This document shows positions 18,401-26,454 of a stretch of DNA of 64,000 nt, one piece after another; position 1 is the stretch's first letter; every line of letters starts with the position of its first letter. The translations under genes and the position numbers were made by a program. Origin of the DNA: Pseudomonas sp. ATCC PTA-122608 (GTDB taxonomy: Bacteria > Pseudomonadota > Gammaproteobacteria > Pseudomonadales > Pseudomonadaceae); NCBI RefSeq assembly GCF_001952855.1, contig NZ_LPNO01000002.1:192966-256965 (forward strand), written 5' to 3'. Under the pieces are notes generated by a model that saw nothing but the letters and a program-made list of their open reading frames with translations, did no database searches and was not told where the DNA came from.

Positions 18401-18530
18401 CGGCCTGGGCGGTACCCAAGCTGGCCAGGCAACACAGCAACGCGCCATATGGCACGCAGCTCAAGGCCTTGAGCGGGTAGCCCGGGCCTGTTGGGATGGC
18501 GGAGTGAAACCCTCGTTTTGTTTTTTTCAC
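15420..18530 (-). CDS. pspB: Autotransporter subtilisin-like protease, PspB-type
   Basis: Predicted 1036-residue surface or secreted serine protease. An extended signal sequence (about 1-43, ending AQA) is followed by an S8 catalytic domain with D93, H153 (HGTHVGG) and S371 (GTSMAAPHVAG). A glycine-rich passenger helix segment follows, with an LTGTNTYSGPT-type autotransporter repeat near residue 515. The C-terminal beta-barrel ends in GLSLDWAF. I start it at GTG 18530 with GGAAG upstream; longer reading frames run into a REP element. Catalytic Asp sits in IFDQP, lacking the usual DSG/DTG glycine. It is a paralogue of the next gene. The A/B naming by position is tentative. Confidence 0.9.
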   Translation of the reverse strand: MKKTKRGFHSAIPTGPGYPLKALSCVPYGALLCCLASLGTAQAAPYVESGKLGDAASWRSNEFKADWGLGAVHADAAYAAGYTGKGVKLGIFDQPVYAQHPEFASPGKVVTIVTEGIRQYTDPYIPVKAGDAFRYDGTPSLGSNGKLGNHGTHVGGIAAGNRDGGPMHGVAFDAQIISAENGDPGPEDGIILGNDGAVYKAGWDALVASGARIINNSWGIGIGDQYAKGGRDPAFPNFTVNEAQAQFNNIRPILGTIAGGAYQGAIDAARSGVLTIFAAGNDYNRNNPDAISGLAYFVPEIAPNWLSVAALQQNPDTASSDPYVISTFSSRCGYAASFCVAAPGTKIYSSVINGTTLENLTTDYANFNGTSMAAPHVAGSAAVLMERFPYMSGDQISTLLKTTATDLGAPGIDSLYGWGMINLGKAINGPGMFVTAEDIPAEFRIDGAYGSGQFVADLPGIGAVVDAGKPTQRICTDVHCGLDVWSNDISGHGGLTKQGIGALVLTGTNTYSGPTLVNQGLLAINGSITSDVTVSNSGVVGGSGRIGSLTANSGGTVAPGNSIGTLNVAGDVSFAAGSTYAVELSETSSDRIVAGGKATLSGGTVTLALENSPTLLTQTQAESLIGRQYNILQAAGGITGSFGSVLPDYLFIGGTLNYAANGVQLDVGRNANTFASVAATPNQRSVAAAAEQLGAGNAVYESLLLAPNAASAQGAFQQLSGEIYPALETALVNDNRYLREAVGERLQQGEMGASSQTVDSRGNVWVKALGAWGKTNSGSDTAGYTTSIGGMLAGVDGALDDDTRVGLVAGYSDTSLNMGSDTHSRASVDSYHLGAYAGHEIGALRLSGGATYSWHRADVKRELQYGEVAGKQKAKVDARSTQVFTEAAYRLNLQPLALEPFANLAYVHLDADGFTEKGDAAALKGRDDSRDVVLSTLGARALKTLNINDHQQLELSGTLGWQHNLSSVDSERHLAFASGGTSFSVESSSMVRDAALVGARVSLALSKDAKVNLDYNGLLASKEKVHGVGLSLDWAF

Positions 18531-18535
18531 GGTGG

Positions 18536-18545
18536 ACTTCCTTGT
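18536..18545 (-). promoter_or_regulatory. RsmA/E-type site over the ribosome binding site
   Basis: On the coding strand the leader reads ACAAGGAAGT five bases before the GTG start. This fits the A/U-CANGGANG-U/A consensus for the translational repressors RsmA/RsmE at every position, and the same ten bases precede aprA. It overlaps the first bases of the neighbouring REP. Confidence 0.6.
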
Positions 18546-18642
18546 AGGAGCGAGCTTGCTCGCGATGGTCGTTAACGATGACTCGGGCTTTCTGGATAAA
18601 TGCGGTGCCTTCACGTTTTTCGCGAGCAAGCTCGCTCCTACA
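18543..18642. repeat. REP pair (TGTAGGAGCGAGC type)
   Basis: Arms TGTAGGAGCGAGCTTGCTCG and complement. The spacer contains GTCGTTAACGATGACTCGGG, which resembles the spacers of the copies at 24559-24658 and 40702-40801. Confidence 0.88.
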
Positions 18643-18657
18643 TGAAGAGGGCACCGT

Positions 18658-21615
18658 TTAGAACTGCCAGTTCAGGCTCAACCCCACGCCCTGGACTTTT
18701 TCCCGTCCAGCCAATTGGCCCGTGTAGTCGAGGTTGACCCGTGTGCTTTTGCTCAACGCCAGGCTGGCCTGTACACCCACCAGTGCCGCATCGCGCATCA
18801 ACGGCGAGCTTTGCACCGCGAACGACGGCCCACCGGCGACAAACGCCAGGTGCTCTTCGGATTCAACGGCACTCAGGCTGTGCTGCCAGCCCAACGAGCC
18901 GGAAACGTCCAGTTGCTGGCGGTCATTGAGAGGGAAGGTTTTCGATGCCCGAAGGCCCAGGGTGCTCAGCACTGCATCGCGGCTGTCACTGCCACGCTGA
19001 AGTGCAGCGGCGTCGCCTTTCTCGTGAAAGCGTTCGTTGTCCAGGTGCACGTAAGCCAGGTTGGCGAACGGCTCCAACGCCATCGATTGCAGGCTTAAAC
19101 GGTAGGCCGCTTCGGTAAATACCTGGGCACTGCGCGCATCCAGTTTGGTCTTCTGCTTGCCGCTGACTTCGCCGTACTGCAAGTCACGTTTCACGTCGCC
19201 GCGATGCCAGCTGTACGCGCCTCCGACGCTCAAGCGCCAGTTGCCCAGCTCGTGCCCGGCATAGGCGCCGAGGTGGTAGCTGTCGATAGACGCCGAGGAG
19301 TGAGTGCCGCTGCCCATGTTCAGTGAGCTGTCGCTGTAACCGGCCACCAGACCGGCGCGGGTCTGCTCATCCAGCGCACCGTCGACACCCGCCAGCATGC
19401 CGCCCAGTGAGGTGGTGTAGCCCGCCGTTTCGCTGCGGCTGTCGGTCTGGCCCCAGCTGCCGAGCGCCTTGACCCACACATTGCTTTCACCAGCGACCGG
19501 CGTATGGCGCAGGCGCTCGCCGACGGCATCACGTAGTTGGCGACTATCGTTGATCAGCATCGTGTCGATGGCCGGATAGATTTCTCCCGACAGTTGCTGG
19601 AAGCCTTGTTGCGCACTGGCCACGGAGTCTGAACGCAGGATGCTTTCGTACACCGGGTTGCCCGCGCCCAACTGCTCGGCGGCCGCCGCCACCGAGCGCT
19701 GGTTACGGTTGGCGCCGACACTGGCAAAGCTTGCATCACTGCGGGCAATGTCCAGCTGCACGCCGTTGGCGGCATAGTCGAGGGTGCCGCCGAGGAACAG
19801 GTAGTTGGGCAACACCGCACCGAACTGCCCCTGAATCCCGCCCGCCGCCTGGAGGATGTTGTACTGACGCCCCAGCAGGCTCTCGGCCTGTTGCTGGCTG
19901 AGCAAAGTCGGGCTGTTTTCCAGGGCCAGGGTCACGGTACCTCCGCCGAGGATTACCTTGCCGGTGGCGACAATCTGGTCGCTGCTGGTGGAGGTGAGTT
20001 CGACCGCATAGGTTGAGCCGGCAGCGAGGTTCACGTCCCCAGCCACCTGCAAGGTACCCACGGAGTTGCCCGGCGCCACGGTGCCGCCGCTGTTCACTTG
20101 CAATGCCGCGATACGGCCGGAACCGCCCAGTGTGCCGCTGTCATTGACCGTCACTGCCGACGTCAGTGAGCCATTCACCGCCAACCGACCGCCATTCACG
20201 GTGGTCGGGCCACGGTAGGTGTTGTCACCCGTGAGGATCAGGCTGCCCGCGCCGGATTTGATCAGGCTGCCTTCGTAGATACGCTGGGCCGCCGCTGCCG
20301 CCCGGGCGGTGCCAACGGCATAGTCCGTCTGGTCCTGCTGGCTCGCGCCGGCGCCCACGCCGTTTTCCCAGCCCTTGTCGCGCAGGGTTTGCTGCCAGGC
20401 CAGGGTTTCGGCGCTGTCTTCGGCCTGGCGCTGGATCAGCGCCTTGTCGGAGATCGCGTTGCTCCACACATCGCCCTGCCCGGCCGCCAACGTGACATTC
20501 ATCGGCCCAAGCAGTTGCCCGGGCCCGTGCATCGCCCGGCCAAGGTCCGGCACGCCCCAGCCAACTTGCGTGGTCGGTGCATCGGTAACCGCGCCATTGA
20601 GTTGAGTGGCCGTGGTCAACAACACCTGCAAGGCCTGCTCGTTGTTCAGGTACGGGTAGCGCTCCATCACCAGCGCCAGTGCGCCCGTGGCATGGGGCGC
20701 CGACATCGAGGTGCCGGACTTCACCCCATAACCGCCGTCGGGAATGGTGCTGTTGATCAACGCCCCAGGGGTGGAAATGCACCAGTACTTGGCGATGCCG
20801 CACTGGTTGTATTTCTGGTTATTCGCCTTGTCCAGACCCGACACCGCCAGCCAGTGGCCTTCCAGTTCCGGCTGGAAATACGGCAAGGCCGAACGCACGC
20901 TGGCGTTGGCGTAGCCGCTGTTCCCGGCACTGAACACGTTGATCACCCCGGCCTTGGCCACATCCGCAGCAGCATCTAGCCAGGTGTTCTGGTTGTAGTG
21001 CTGGGCATAGGCCGCGTGCAGGTCGCCCAGGGTCTGGTAGCTGACGTCCTTGGGCTGGCTGCCCCAACTGTTGTTGATCGCGCGCACGCCGGAATCCACC
21101 AGGGCGCTGTACACCGCCTTGAAGTACTTGGGATCCGGCGTGGGGCCAAACAGGAAGCTGTCATTGGCGTTGGTGTTACCGACGTAGATCTGCGCGTTGT
21201 ACGCCACGCCGTGCATGCCCACGCCATCACGGGCCGCGCCCATGGTGCCGGTGACGTGGGTGCCGTGGGAGTCGTTGCTGAGGTTGAGCGCGCCGGTGGT
21301 GCTGAACGTGCTGCCGTCGACGTAGGTGCCGCTGGCGGTGACCGCGTGATAGCGGTCCTTGGAGGCTTCGGGATGGTTGGGGTCGAAACCCGAGTCGAGG
21401 GCGCCGATCTTCACGCCACTGCCGGTGATGCCGCTCGCGTAGGCCTCGTTGGCTTTCATCCGGTCCAGGCCCCAGTCACTCTGGAACTCGGCGGAGCGCC
21501 AACTGGCGGGATCGCCCGCTTTGCCGGTTTCGATGTACTGCCCGTGGGCTGCCACGGACAGCAGCAACAAGGAGCCTGCGGTGAAGGGTTTGAAGCGAGG
21601 TGAATCAGTGATCAT
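18658..21615 (-). CDS. pspA: Autotransporter subtilisin-like protease, PspA-type
   Basis: Predicted 985-residue surface or secreted serine protease. A short signal peptide (about 1-25, ending AHG) precedes the S8 domain with D74 (LDSGF), H120 (HGTHVTG) and S303 (GTSMSAPHATG). An autotransporter repeat (LTGDNTYRGPT) and a beta-barrel ending GLSLNWQF follow. From that repeat to the C-terminus it is very similar to the next gene, while the catalytic halves differ much more. ATG 21615 has AAGGA upstream. Serine protease homologues of this kind are described in the lipase/protease cluster of P. fluorescens. They use type V secretion, not the AprDEF exporter next door. Confidence 0.92.
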   Translation of the reverse strand: MITDSPRFKPFTAGSLLLLSVAAHGQYIETGKAGDPASWRSAEFQSDWGLDRMKANEAYASGITGSGVKIGALDSGFDPNHPEASKDRYHAVTASGTYVDGSTFSTTGALNLSNDSHGTHVTGTMGAARDGVGMHGVAYNAQIYVGNTNANDSFLFGPTPDPKYFKAVYSALVDSGVRAINNSWGSQPKDVSYQTLGDLHAAYAQHYNQNTWLDAAADVAKAGVINVFSAGNSGYANASVRSALPYFQPELEGHWLAVSGLDKANNQKYNQCGIAKYWCISTPGALINSTIPDGGYGVKSGTSMSAPHATGALALVMERYPYLNNEQALQVLLTTATQLNGAVTDAPTTQVGWGVPDLGRAMHGPGQLLGPMNVTLAAGQGDVWSNAISDKALIQRQAEDSAETLAWQQTLRDKGWENGVGAGASQQDQTDYAVGTARAAAAAQRIYEGSLIKSGAGSLILTGDNTYRGPTTVNGGRLAVNGSLTSAVTVNDSGTLGGSGRIAALQVNSGGTVAPGNSVGTLQVAGDVNLAAGSTYAVELTSTSSDQIVATGKVILGGGTVTLALENSPTLLSQQQAESLLGRQYNILQAAGGIQGQFGAVLPNYLFLGGTLDYAANGVQLDIARSDASFASVGANRNQRSVAAAAEQLGAGNPVYESILRSDSVASAQQGFQQLSGEIYPAIDTMLINDSRQLRDAVGERLRHTPVAGESNVWVKALGSWGQTDSRSETAGYTTSLGGMLAGVDGALDEQTRAGLVAGYSDSSLNMGSGTHSSASIDSYHLGAYAGHELGNWRLSVGGAYSWHRGDVKRDLQYGEVSGKQKTKLDARSAQVFTEAAYRLSLQSMALEPFANLAYVHLDNERFHEKGDAAALQRGSDSRDAVLSTLGLRASKTFPLNDRQQLDVSGSLGWQHSLSAVESEEHLAFVAGGPSFAVQSSPLMRDAALVGVQASLALSKSTRVNLDYTGQLAGREKVQGVGLSLNWQF

Positions 21616-21644
21616 GAAGAGTCCTTTTTCTTATTGTTGAAATA

Positions 21645-21734
21645 CCAGTGGCGAGGGCAATTGCTGTGGCTTGGGAGCTAGCTGTGTCTTGAAAGCTCGC
21701 TGTGGCTTGGGAGCTTGCTGTGGCGAGGGAGCTT
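21645..21734. repeat. Tandem 18-bp repeat, five units, merging into a REP
   Basis: Five adjoining 18-mers at 21645, 21663, 21681, 21699 and 21717 follow the pattern GCTGTGGCTTGGGAGCTT with a few changes each. The last unit is itself the left arm of the REP at 21719-21812. The array lies in the leader between aprF and the protease gene. Confidence 0.8.
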
Positions 21735-21812
21735 GCTCCCGCTGGAGTGCGCAGCGCTCCCAAGGTATTGGGGCCGCTACGCAGCCCAGCGGGAGCAAGC
21801 TCCCTCGCCACA
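21719..21812. repeat. REP pair (TGTGGCGAGGGAGC type)
   Basis: Complete copy with both arms, TGTGGCGAGGGAGCTTGCTC and its complement, between aprF and the autotransporter gene. Two extra arm fragments (CACAGCAAGCTCC) follow up to 21842, just before the aprF stop. Confidence 0.88.
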
Positions 21813-21853
21813 GCAAGCTCCCCCCCACCACAGCAAGCTCCTTAGCCCCACCA

Positions 21854-23197
21854 TCAGCGGCTCATAGGACCAAATGCCTCATCCACCTTGGCCAGGTCGG
21901 TGTCGCGCAAGTTGCCCGCGTAGTAATGCAATTTGGTCCAGGCCATCAGGTAGTCGTACCGCGCCTGGGCCAGGTCGCGACGAGTGCTGTACAGCTGCTG
22001 CTCGGCGTTCAGCGCATCGAGGTTGACCCGCTCGCCGCCGAGGATGCTTTGCTTGGTGGAGACCACCAGCGCTTCGGCGGAGGTCAGCGCCTTTTGGTAG
22101 GCGCGCAGCTTGCTCACCCCCGACAGGCAAGCGCTGAACTGGCGCCGCAGTTCGATCAGGGTTTCGCGGGTCTTGCCTTCCAGTTCGTACTCGGCCTGCT
22201 CCATGGCCCGGCTGGCCTGGCGGGTGGACGCCGAGACGCCGCCACCGGCATACAACGGCATGCTGACTTCGATGCCGATGGTGTTGGTGTCGTAGCGCTG
22301 GTTGTAGGTGTTGCCGCTGTCGGACTCCTGCTGGCGCGAGCTGGCATAGGCCGTGACCCGTGGCAGGTGCCCGGAACGGTTGCGCTCCACTTCATAACGC
22401 GCCACTTCCACGGACTGGCGCTGCGAGGCCAGGTTGGGGTTGTTGGTCAGCGCGAGTTCGTGCCAGGTGTCGTAGTTGGCTGGGGTCAGGGTGAAGGCGG
22501 CAAATCCCGGGTTCAGCGGCGCCAGGTCATTGATGTTGACGCTCTGCACACCGATCAATGCGCCAAGCTCTCGCAGCGACGCGTCTTGCTCATCCAGCGC
22601 CTGGATTTCCTCGGCGGTAGCCAGCTCATAGCGCGATTCCGCTTCCAGAATGTCGGTGCGGGTGCCTTCGCCCTGCTGGAACAGATGCTGGTTCTGCTGG
22701 AACTGCTGCTCGTAGGCCTTTTTCTTGGCGCGGGCAATGTCGATCTGGTCCTGGGCAAACAACGCCTGGGTGTAATAGGTCAGCACCCGCACCAGCAGCG
22801 CCTGACTCTTGTCGCGAAAACTCTCGTCGGCAAACAGCGCCTGAGCCACGCCCTTGCGATAGTTGGCATAGGCTTCATAGTCGAACAAAGGCTGTTGCAG
22901 GGTGAAGGTGGAGCCGTAGCTGTTGTAGTTGCGGTCATCGTGATAATTACCGCCGCGCCCGTCGGGCAAGGTGGCCTGGGAGTTGTTGCGGCCCTTGTTG
23001 TAGTTGTACGACAGCTTGGGCAGCAGGCCGGCGCGGCCAATGGTGCGGTTTTCCAGGCCGGCGTCACGCTCCTTGATGGCGCCGAGGAATACCGGGTCGT
23101 TGCGCAGGGCCTGTTCGTAAACATCGAACGGCCCCATGGCAGCCTGGGCGCTGCTGCAGGCGAGTAACAAGGCGATGAACATCGGCTTCATGCTCAT
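21854..23197 (-). CDS. aprF: AprF, outer membrane channel of type I exporter
   Basis: Predicted 447-residue TolC-family protein. A signal peptide (MKPMFIALLLACSSAQA) leads into two repeated halves rich in long alpha-helices (for example YEQALRNDPVFLGA and FYALTN-type repeats such as WHELALTNNPNL), as in AprF/PrtF. It forms the outer membrane exit duct for AprA and TliA. ATG 23197 overlaps the aprE stop by 4 bp (ATGA); MKP at 23191 is an alternative. It ends before a REP and tandem-repeat leader that separates it from the autotransporter genes. Confidence 0.95.
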   Translation of the reverse strand: MSMKPMFIALLLACSSAQAAMGPFDVYEQALRNDPVFLGAIKERDAGLENRTIGRAGLLPKLSYNYNKGRNNSQATLPDGRGGNYHDDRNYNSYGSTFTLQQPLFDYEAYANYRKGVAQALFADESFRDKSQALLVRVLTYYTQALFAQDQIDIARAKKKAYEQQFQQNQHLFQQGEGTRTDILEAESRYELATAEEIQALDEQDASLRELGALIGVQSVNINDLAPLNPGFAAFTLTPANYDTWHELALTNNPNLASQRQSVEVARYEVERNRSGHLPRVTAYASSRQQESDSGNTYNQRYDTNTIGIEVSMPLYAGGGVSASTRQASRAMEQAEYELEGKTRETLIELRRQFSACLSGVSKLRAYQKALTSAEALVVSTKQSILGGERVNLDALNAEQQLYSTRRDLAQARYDYLMAWTKLHYYAGNLRDTDLAKVDEAFGPMSR

Positions 23198-24528
23198 TCC
23201 TCGGTCAACGCCGAGCCGGCGCGGTCCAGCAGCGGCTTGAACAGGTAATTGAGCAAGGAGCGCTCGCCGGTACGGATGAACATCTCGGCGGGCATCCCCG
23301 GCTTGATCACCAGGCCATGGAGTTTTTCCAGGGCGTTGCTGCTGACGACGGTGCGCAACACGTAGTACGGCATGCCGGTTTTTTCGTCGAGCATCTGGTC
23401 GGCGGAGATCAGGCTCACCTCCCCTGGCACCCGCGGCGTGCGGCTCTGGTTGAAGGCGGTGAAGAGGATGTCCACCGGCAAGTGGGCGCCGACCTTGTCC
23501 ACCAGATGCACCGGCAAGCGCCCTTCCACTTCCAGGCGGGTGTCCTGGGGCACGATTTCCAACAGGGTTTCACCGGCACGCACCACAGCGCCTTCGGTGT
23601 GCACGCCCAGGTTGACCGCGATGCCATCGGCAGGCGCATTGATTTCGCTGTGCTGCAGGTCGAAACCAGCGGAAGTCAGTTGCTGCTCCAGGGTCAGGCT
23701 GCGCAGTTGCGCATCGGCCAATTGGCTGCGGACTTCCTTCTGATATTCCTCGCTGTGCTGCTGCAACTTGAGGCGCGATTCAAGGATGCCCTGCTCCACC
23801 CGGCCGCTTTCGCCGGTGTTCTGCGCCAGGTCCTGTTGCACCTGGGACAGTTGGCGCTGGTACTCCATCAGCCGGTTGCGCGGGATGTAGCCGTTGTCGG
23901 CCAGGGGTTGCAGGTTGTTCAGTTGGTCACGCAGGGATTGCGCCTGGGCGGTCAGGTCGCTGCGGGCGCGGCGCATGCCGTTCAGCTGTGCGGTGGCGCC
24001 TTCGATACTCGCGCGAATCCCGGCCTGTTCCCGGGCAAAGGCTTCACGGCGGCTGCTGAACAGTTGGCGCTGGCCTTCAAGGACCAATGCCAGGGCTTGA
24101 TCGGGGTTGGTGCTCAGCTCCGGCGGAAAGGTGATGGTTGGCTGGTTGTCGCGCTCGCTCTGCCACCGCGCCACGCTGGCCCAGGCCATGCGGTATTGGG
24201 CTTGCAGGGAGTGCACGTCGGCCTGGTTCTGTGTCTGGTCAAGACGGAACAGCGGCTGGCCCTGCTTCACCGCCTCGCCTTCACGCACCAGAATCCGGCT
24301 GACCACGCCGGGGCTCAAGGTTTGCACGGCCTTGCGCTTGCCCGACACCACCACCGTGCCTTGTACCGGAATCCCTTGGTCCAGCGGTGCCAGGCTGGCC
24401 CACAGGAAAAACCCGCCGGCGCCGACCACTGTCAGCAGCCAGCCCATGCGGGCAAAGAAGCGCGCATCGTGTTCGGGGTGAGTCTGTTCGTAATCGCGGT
24501 TGATTTGAATGCTGCTGTCGCTGCTCAT
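23194..24528 (-). CDS. aprE: AprE, membrane fusion protein of type I exporter
   Basis: Predicted 444-residue HlyD-family adaptor. A short cytoplasmic N-terminus and one membrane segment (about 31-51) are followed by a periplasmic part with a lipoyl-like GTVVVSGKRKAVQ segment. A long coiled coil (about 90-280) and a beta-barrel region with PGEVSLISAD follow. It links the AprD ATPase to AprF. Its 3' end overlaps aprF (ATGA). The leader before ATG 24528 contains CAAGGATC, one base off an RsmA/E core. Confidence 0.95.
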   Translation of the reverse strand: MSSDSSIQINRDYEQTHPEHDARFFARMGWLLTVVGAGGFFLWASLAPLDQGIPVQGTVVVSGKRKAVQTLSPGVVSRILVREGEAVKQGQPLFRLDQTQNQADVHSLQAQYRMAWASVARWQSERDNQPTITFPPELSTNPDQALALVLEGQRQLFSSRREAFAREQAGIRASIEGATAQLNGMRRARSDLTAQAQSLRDQLNNLQPLADNGYIPRNRLMEYQRQLSQVQQDLAQNTGESGRVEQGILESRLKLQQHSEEYQKEVRSQLADAQLRSLTLEQQLTSAGFDLQHSEINAPADGIAVNLGVHTEGAVVRAGETLLEIVPQDTRLEVEGRLPVHLVDKVGAHLPVDILFTAFNQSRTPRVPGEVSLISADQMLDEKTGMPYYVLRTVVSSNALEKLHGLVIKPGMPAEMFIRTGERSLLNYLFKPLLDRAGSALTEE

Positions 24529-24558
24529 GCGCCTGATCCTTGCGGCTTGTTAAAAAAC

Positions 24559-24658
24559 TGTAGGAGCGAGCTTGCTCGCGAAAAACCTGAGACCGCCGCG
24601 TTCATTCAGGATGCCCGCGTCATCGTTAACGACCTTCGCGAGCAAGCTCGCTCCTACA
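24559..24658. repeat. REP pair overlapping the 3' end of aprD
   Basis: Complete TGTAGGAGCGAGC-type pair between aprE and aprD. The aprD reading frame enters its right arm and stops in the conserved spacer at 24626, so part of this REP is translated. Confidence 0.9.
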
Positions 24659-26350
24659 GTTGGGCTGTTCCCGCTGGCCGGACAGTGCCCTCAGCACGTC
24701 CTGGCTCGGACCAAATGCCTGCAACCGGCCTTCGTTCAGCACCAGCAGCTTGTCGGCCTGGGCCAGCGCGGAGGAACGGTGAGTCACCAGCACCACCGTG
24801 CTGCCCTGGGCTTTCATCTGCATGATCGCGCTGGCCAGGGCGGCTTCACCCACGGTGTCGAGGTTGGAGTTGGGCTCGTCGAGCACGATCAGGCGCGGCC
24901 CGCCGTACAGCGCGCGGGCCAGGGCGACCCGTTGTTTCTGGCCACCGGACAGGCCGCTGCCTTCGTCACCGAGCACGGTGTCGTAGCCGTGGGGCAAGCG
25001 CAGGATCAATTCGTGCACGCCCGCTTGTTGGGCGGCCTGCACCACGAGTTGGGGATCGGCTTCGCGAAAGCGTGCGATGTTGTCGGCGATGCTGCCGCTG
25101 AACAGTTCGATGTCTTGGGGCAGGTAGCCAATATGCGGGCCGAGGTCGTCGCGGTCCCAGCGATGAATATCGGCCCCGTCCAGACGCACGGTGCCCGCCA
25201 GGGTTGGCCACACGCCTACCAGTACGCGGGCCAGGGTCGATTTGCCGGAGCCGGAAGCACCCAGCACGCCGAGCACTTCACCCGCAGTCAGGTTGAAACT
25301 GACCTGATGCAAGGTGGGCACACGCCGCCCCGGCGGGCCCGCGCTGACCTGCTCGAAACTCACATTGCCCCTGGGCGCCGGCAAGGCCATCTGCTCGCCC
25401 TGGGGCGGAAACTCACGCATCAGGCCGTCCAGGCGCTGATAAGCCAGCTTGGCCGAACTCCATTGCTTCCACACGGCGATCAACTGGTCGATGGGGCTCA
25501 ACACCCGGCCCATCAGGATCGAACCGGCGATCATCATGCCCGCCGTCATGTCGCCCTTGATCACCAGCAACGCCCCCAGGCCGAGCACCAACGATTGCAG
25601 GCACAGGCGCAGGGATTTACTCAGGGAACTGATGATCGAGCCGGTATCGCTGGCCTTGTTCTGCAAGCCCAGAAACTGCGAATGCACCTTGAACCAGCGC
25701 TTGCGCAATGCGCCGAGCATGCCCATGGCCTGGATGGTTTCGGCGTTGTGCAGGTGGCTGGTGGCCAACTGGGTGGATTGCTGGGAAAACCCGCTGGCTT
25801 CACCCAGGGGCTTTTTGGTCAGGTATTCATTGAGGCACGCCAGGGCAATCAGCAGCACTGCACCGGCGCTGGCCAAGACACCCAGCCAGACGTTGAACAG
25901 GAAGATCACAAACAGGTAGATCGGAAACCACGGCGCATCGAAAAACGCGAACAGCGCCGGCCCGGTGATGAATTGGCGGATGTGGGTCAGATCCCCCAGG
26001 GATTGCCCGCCATGGCCTTCGCCCCGTTGCAGGTTGCGCTCGAAGGCGGCCTTGTACACCCGCAGGTTGAAGCGGCGCTCCAACTGGCTGCCGATGCGAA
26101 TCACGATAAAGCTGCGGATCACCTCCAGCACGCCGATAAAGGCGAAGAACCCCACCACCATCAGCGTCAACATCACTAGGGTGGTTTCGTTCTGTGAAGA
26201 CAGCACGCGGTCGTAGACTTGCAACATATAAATCGACGGCACCAGCATCAATACGTTAATCAATGCCGTGAAGCAGCCAATACTGATCAGAATACTTTTG
26301 TAGTCGCCGAGTGCCTTGAACAGTGGTGCAACGGGAGTGGTCTTCGCCAT
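24626..26350 (-). CDS. aprD: AprD, ABC transporter of type I exporter
   Basis: Predicted 574-residue inner-membrane ABC protein that drives export of AprA and TliA. About six membrane segments (roughly 20-300) precede the ATPase domain with Walker A GASGSGKST (364-372), signature LSGGQ (467-471) and Walker B LIVLDEP (487-493). The last 11 residues, NCRSELAREGR, are encoded by a REP arm rather than by ancestral aprD sequence. ATG 26350 has AGGGAAG ten bases upstream within an RsmA/E-like motif. A 104-bp gap with a hairpin separates it from aprI. Confidence 0.95.
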   Translation of the reverse strand: MAKTTPVAPLFKALGDYKSILISIGCFTALINVLMLVPSIYMLQVYDRVLSSQNETTLVMLTLMVVGFFAFIGVLEVIRSFIVIRIGSQLERRFNLRVYKAAFERNLQRGEGHGGQSLGDLTHIRQFITGPALFAFFDAPWFPIYLFVIFLFNVWLGVLASAGAVLLIALACLNEYLTKKPLGEASGFSQQSTQLATSHLHNAETIQAMGMLGALRKRWFKVHSQFLGLQNKASDTGSIISSLSKSLRLCLQSLVLGLGALLVIKGDMTAGMMIAGSILMGRVLSPIDQLIAVWKQWSSAKLAYQRLDGLMREFPPQGEQMALPAPRGNVSFEQVSAGPPGRRVPTLHQVSFNLTAGEVLGVLGASGSGKSTLARVLVGVWPTLAGTVRLDGADIHRWDRDDLGPHIGYLPQDIELFSGSIADNIARFREADPQLVVQAAQQAGVHELILRLPHGYDTVLGDEGSGLSGGQKQRVALARALYGGPRLIVLDEPNSNLDTVGEAALASAIMQMKAQGSTVVLVTHRSSALAQADKLLVLNEGRLQAFGPSQDVLRALSGQREQPNCRSELAREGR

Positions 26351-26359
26351 GTTGCCTGA

Positions 26360-26369
26360 TCTTCCCTGA
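26360..26369 (-). promoter_or_regulatory. RsmA/E-type site before aprD
   Basis: The coding-strand leader reads TCAGGGAAGA, fitting A/U-CANGGANG-U/A, with GGGAAG also placed to act as the ribosome site ten bases before the aprD ATG. It would let the Gac/Rsm system act on the exporter as well as on its substrate. Confidence 0.45.
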
Positions 26370-26388
26370 GCCGAATGACGCGCAATAG

Positions 26389-26420
26389 TTTGCCAGGCGC
26401 CCCATTAAGAGGCGGGCAAA
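26389..26420 (-). other. Hairpin between aprI and aprD
   Basis: TTTGCC and GGCAAA enclose a second stem (CGCC with GGCG). There is no T-run on the coding strand. It is a likely mRNA processing or partial-termination structure, which could set exporter level below protease level. Confidence 0.45.
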
Positions 26421-26454
26421 CATTAAAATCGGGTTATATCGTTATAACGAACTA

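Noticed and set aside
21645..21734. CRISPR array
   Set aside because: Units abut without spacers and are degenerate 18-mers derived from a REP arm; no cas genes nearby.
21671..23167. Plus-strand open frame of 498 codons opposite aprF
   Set aside because: Antisense to a clear TolC-family gene; it begins in REP sequence and has no ribosome site.
24572..26179. Plus-strand open frame opposite aprD
   Set aside because: Mirror frame of a well-supported ABC transporter; starts in the REP.
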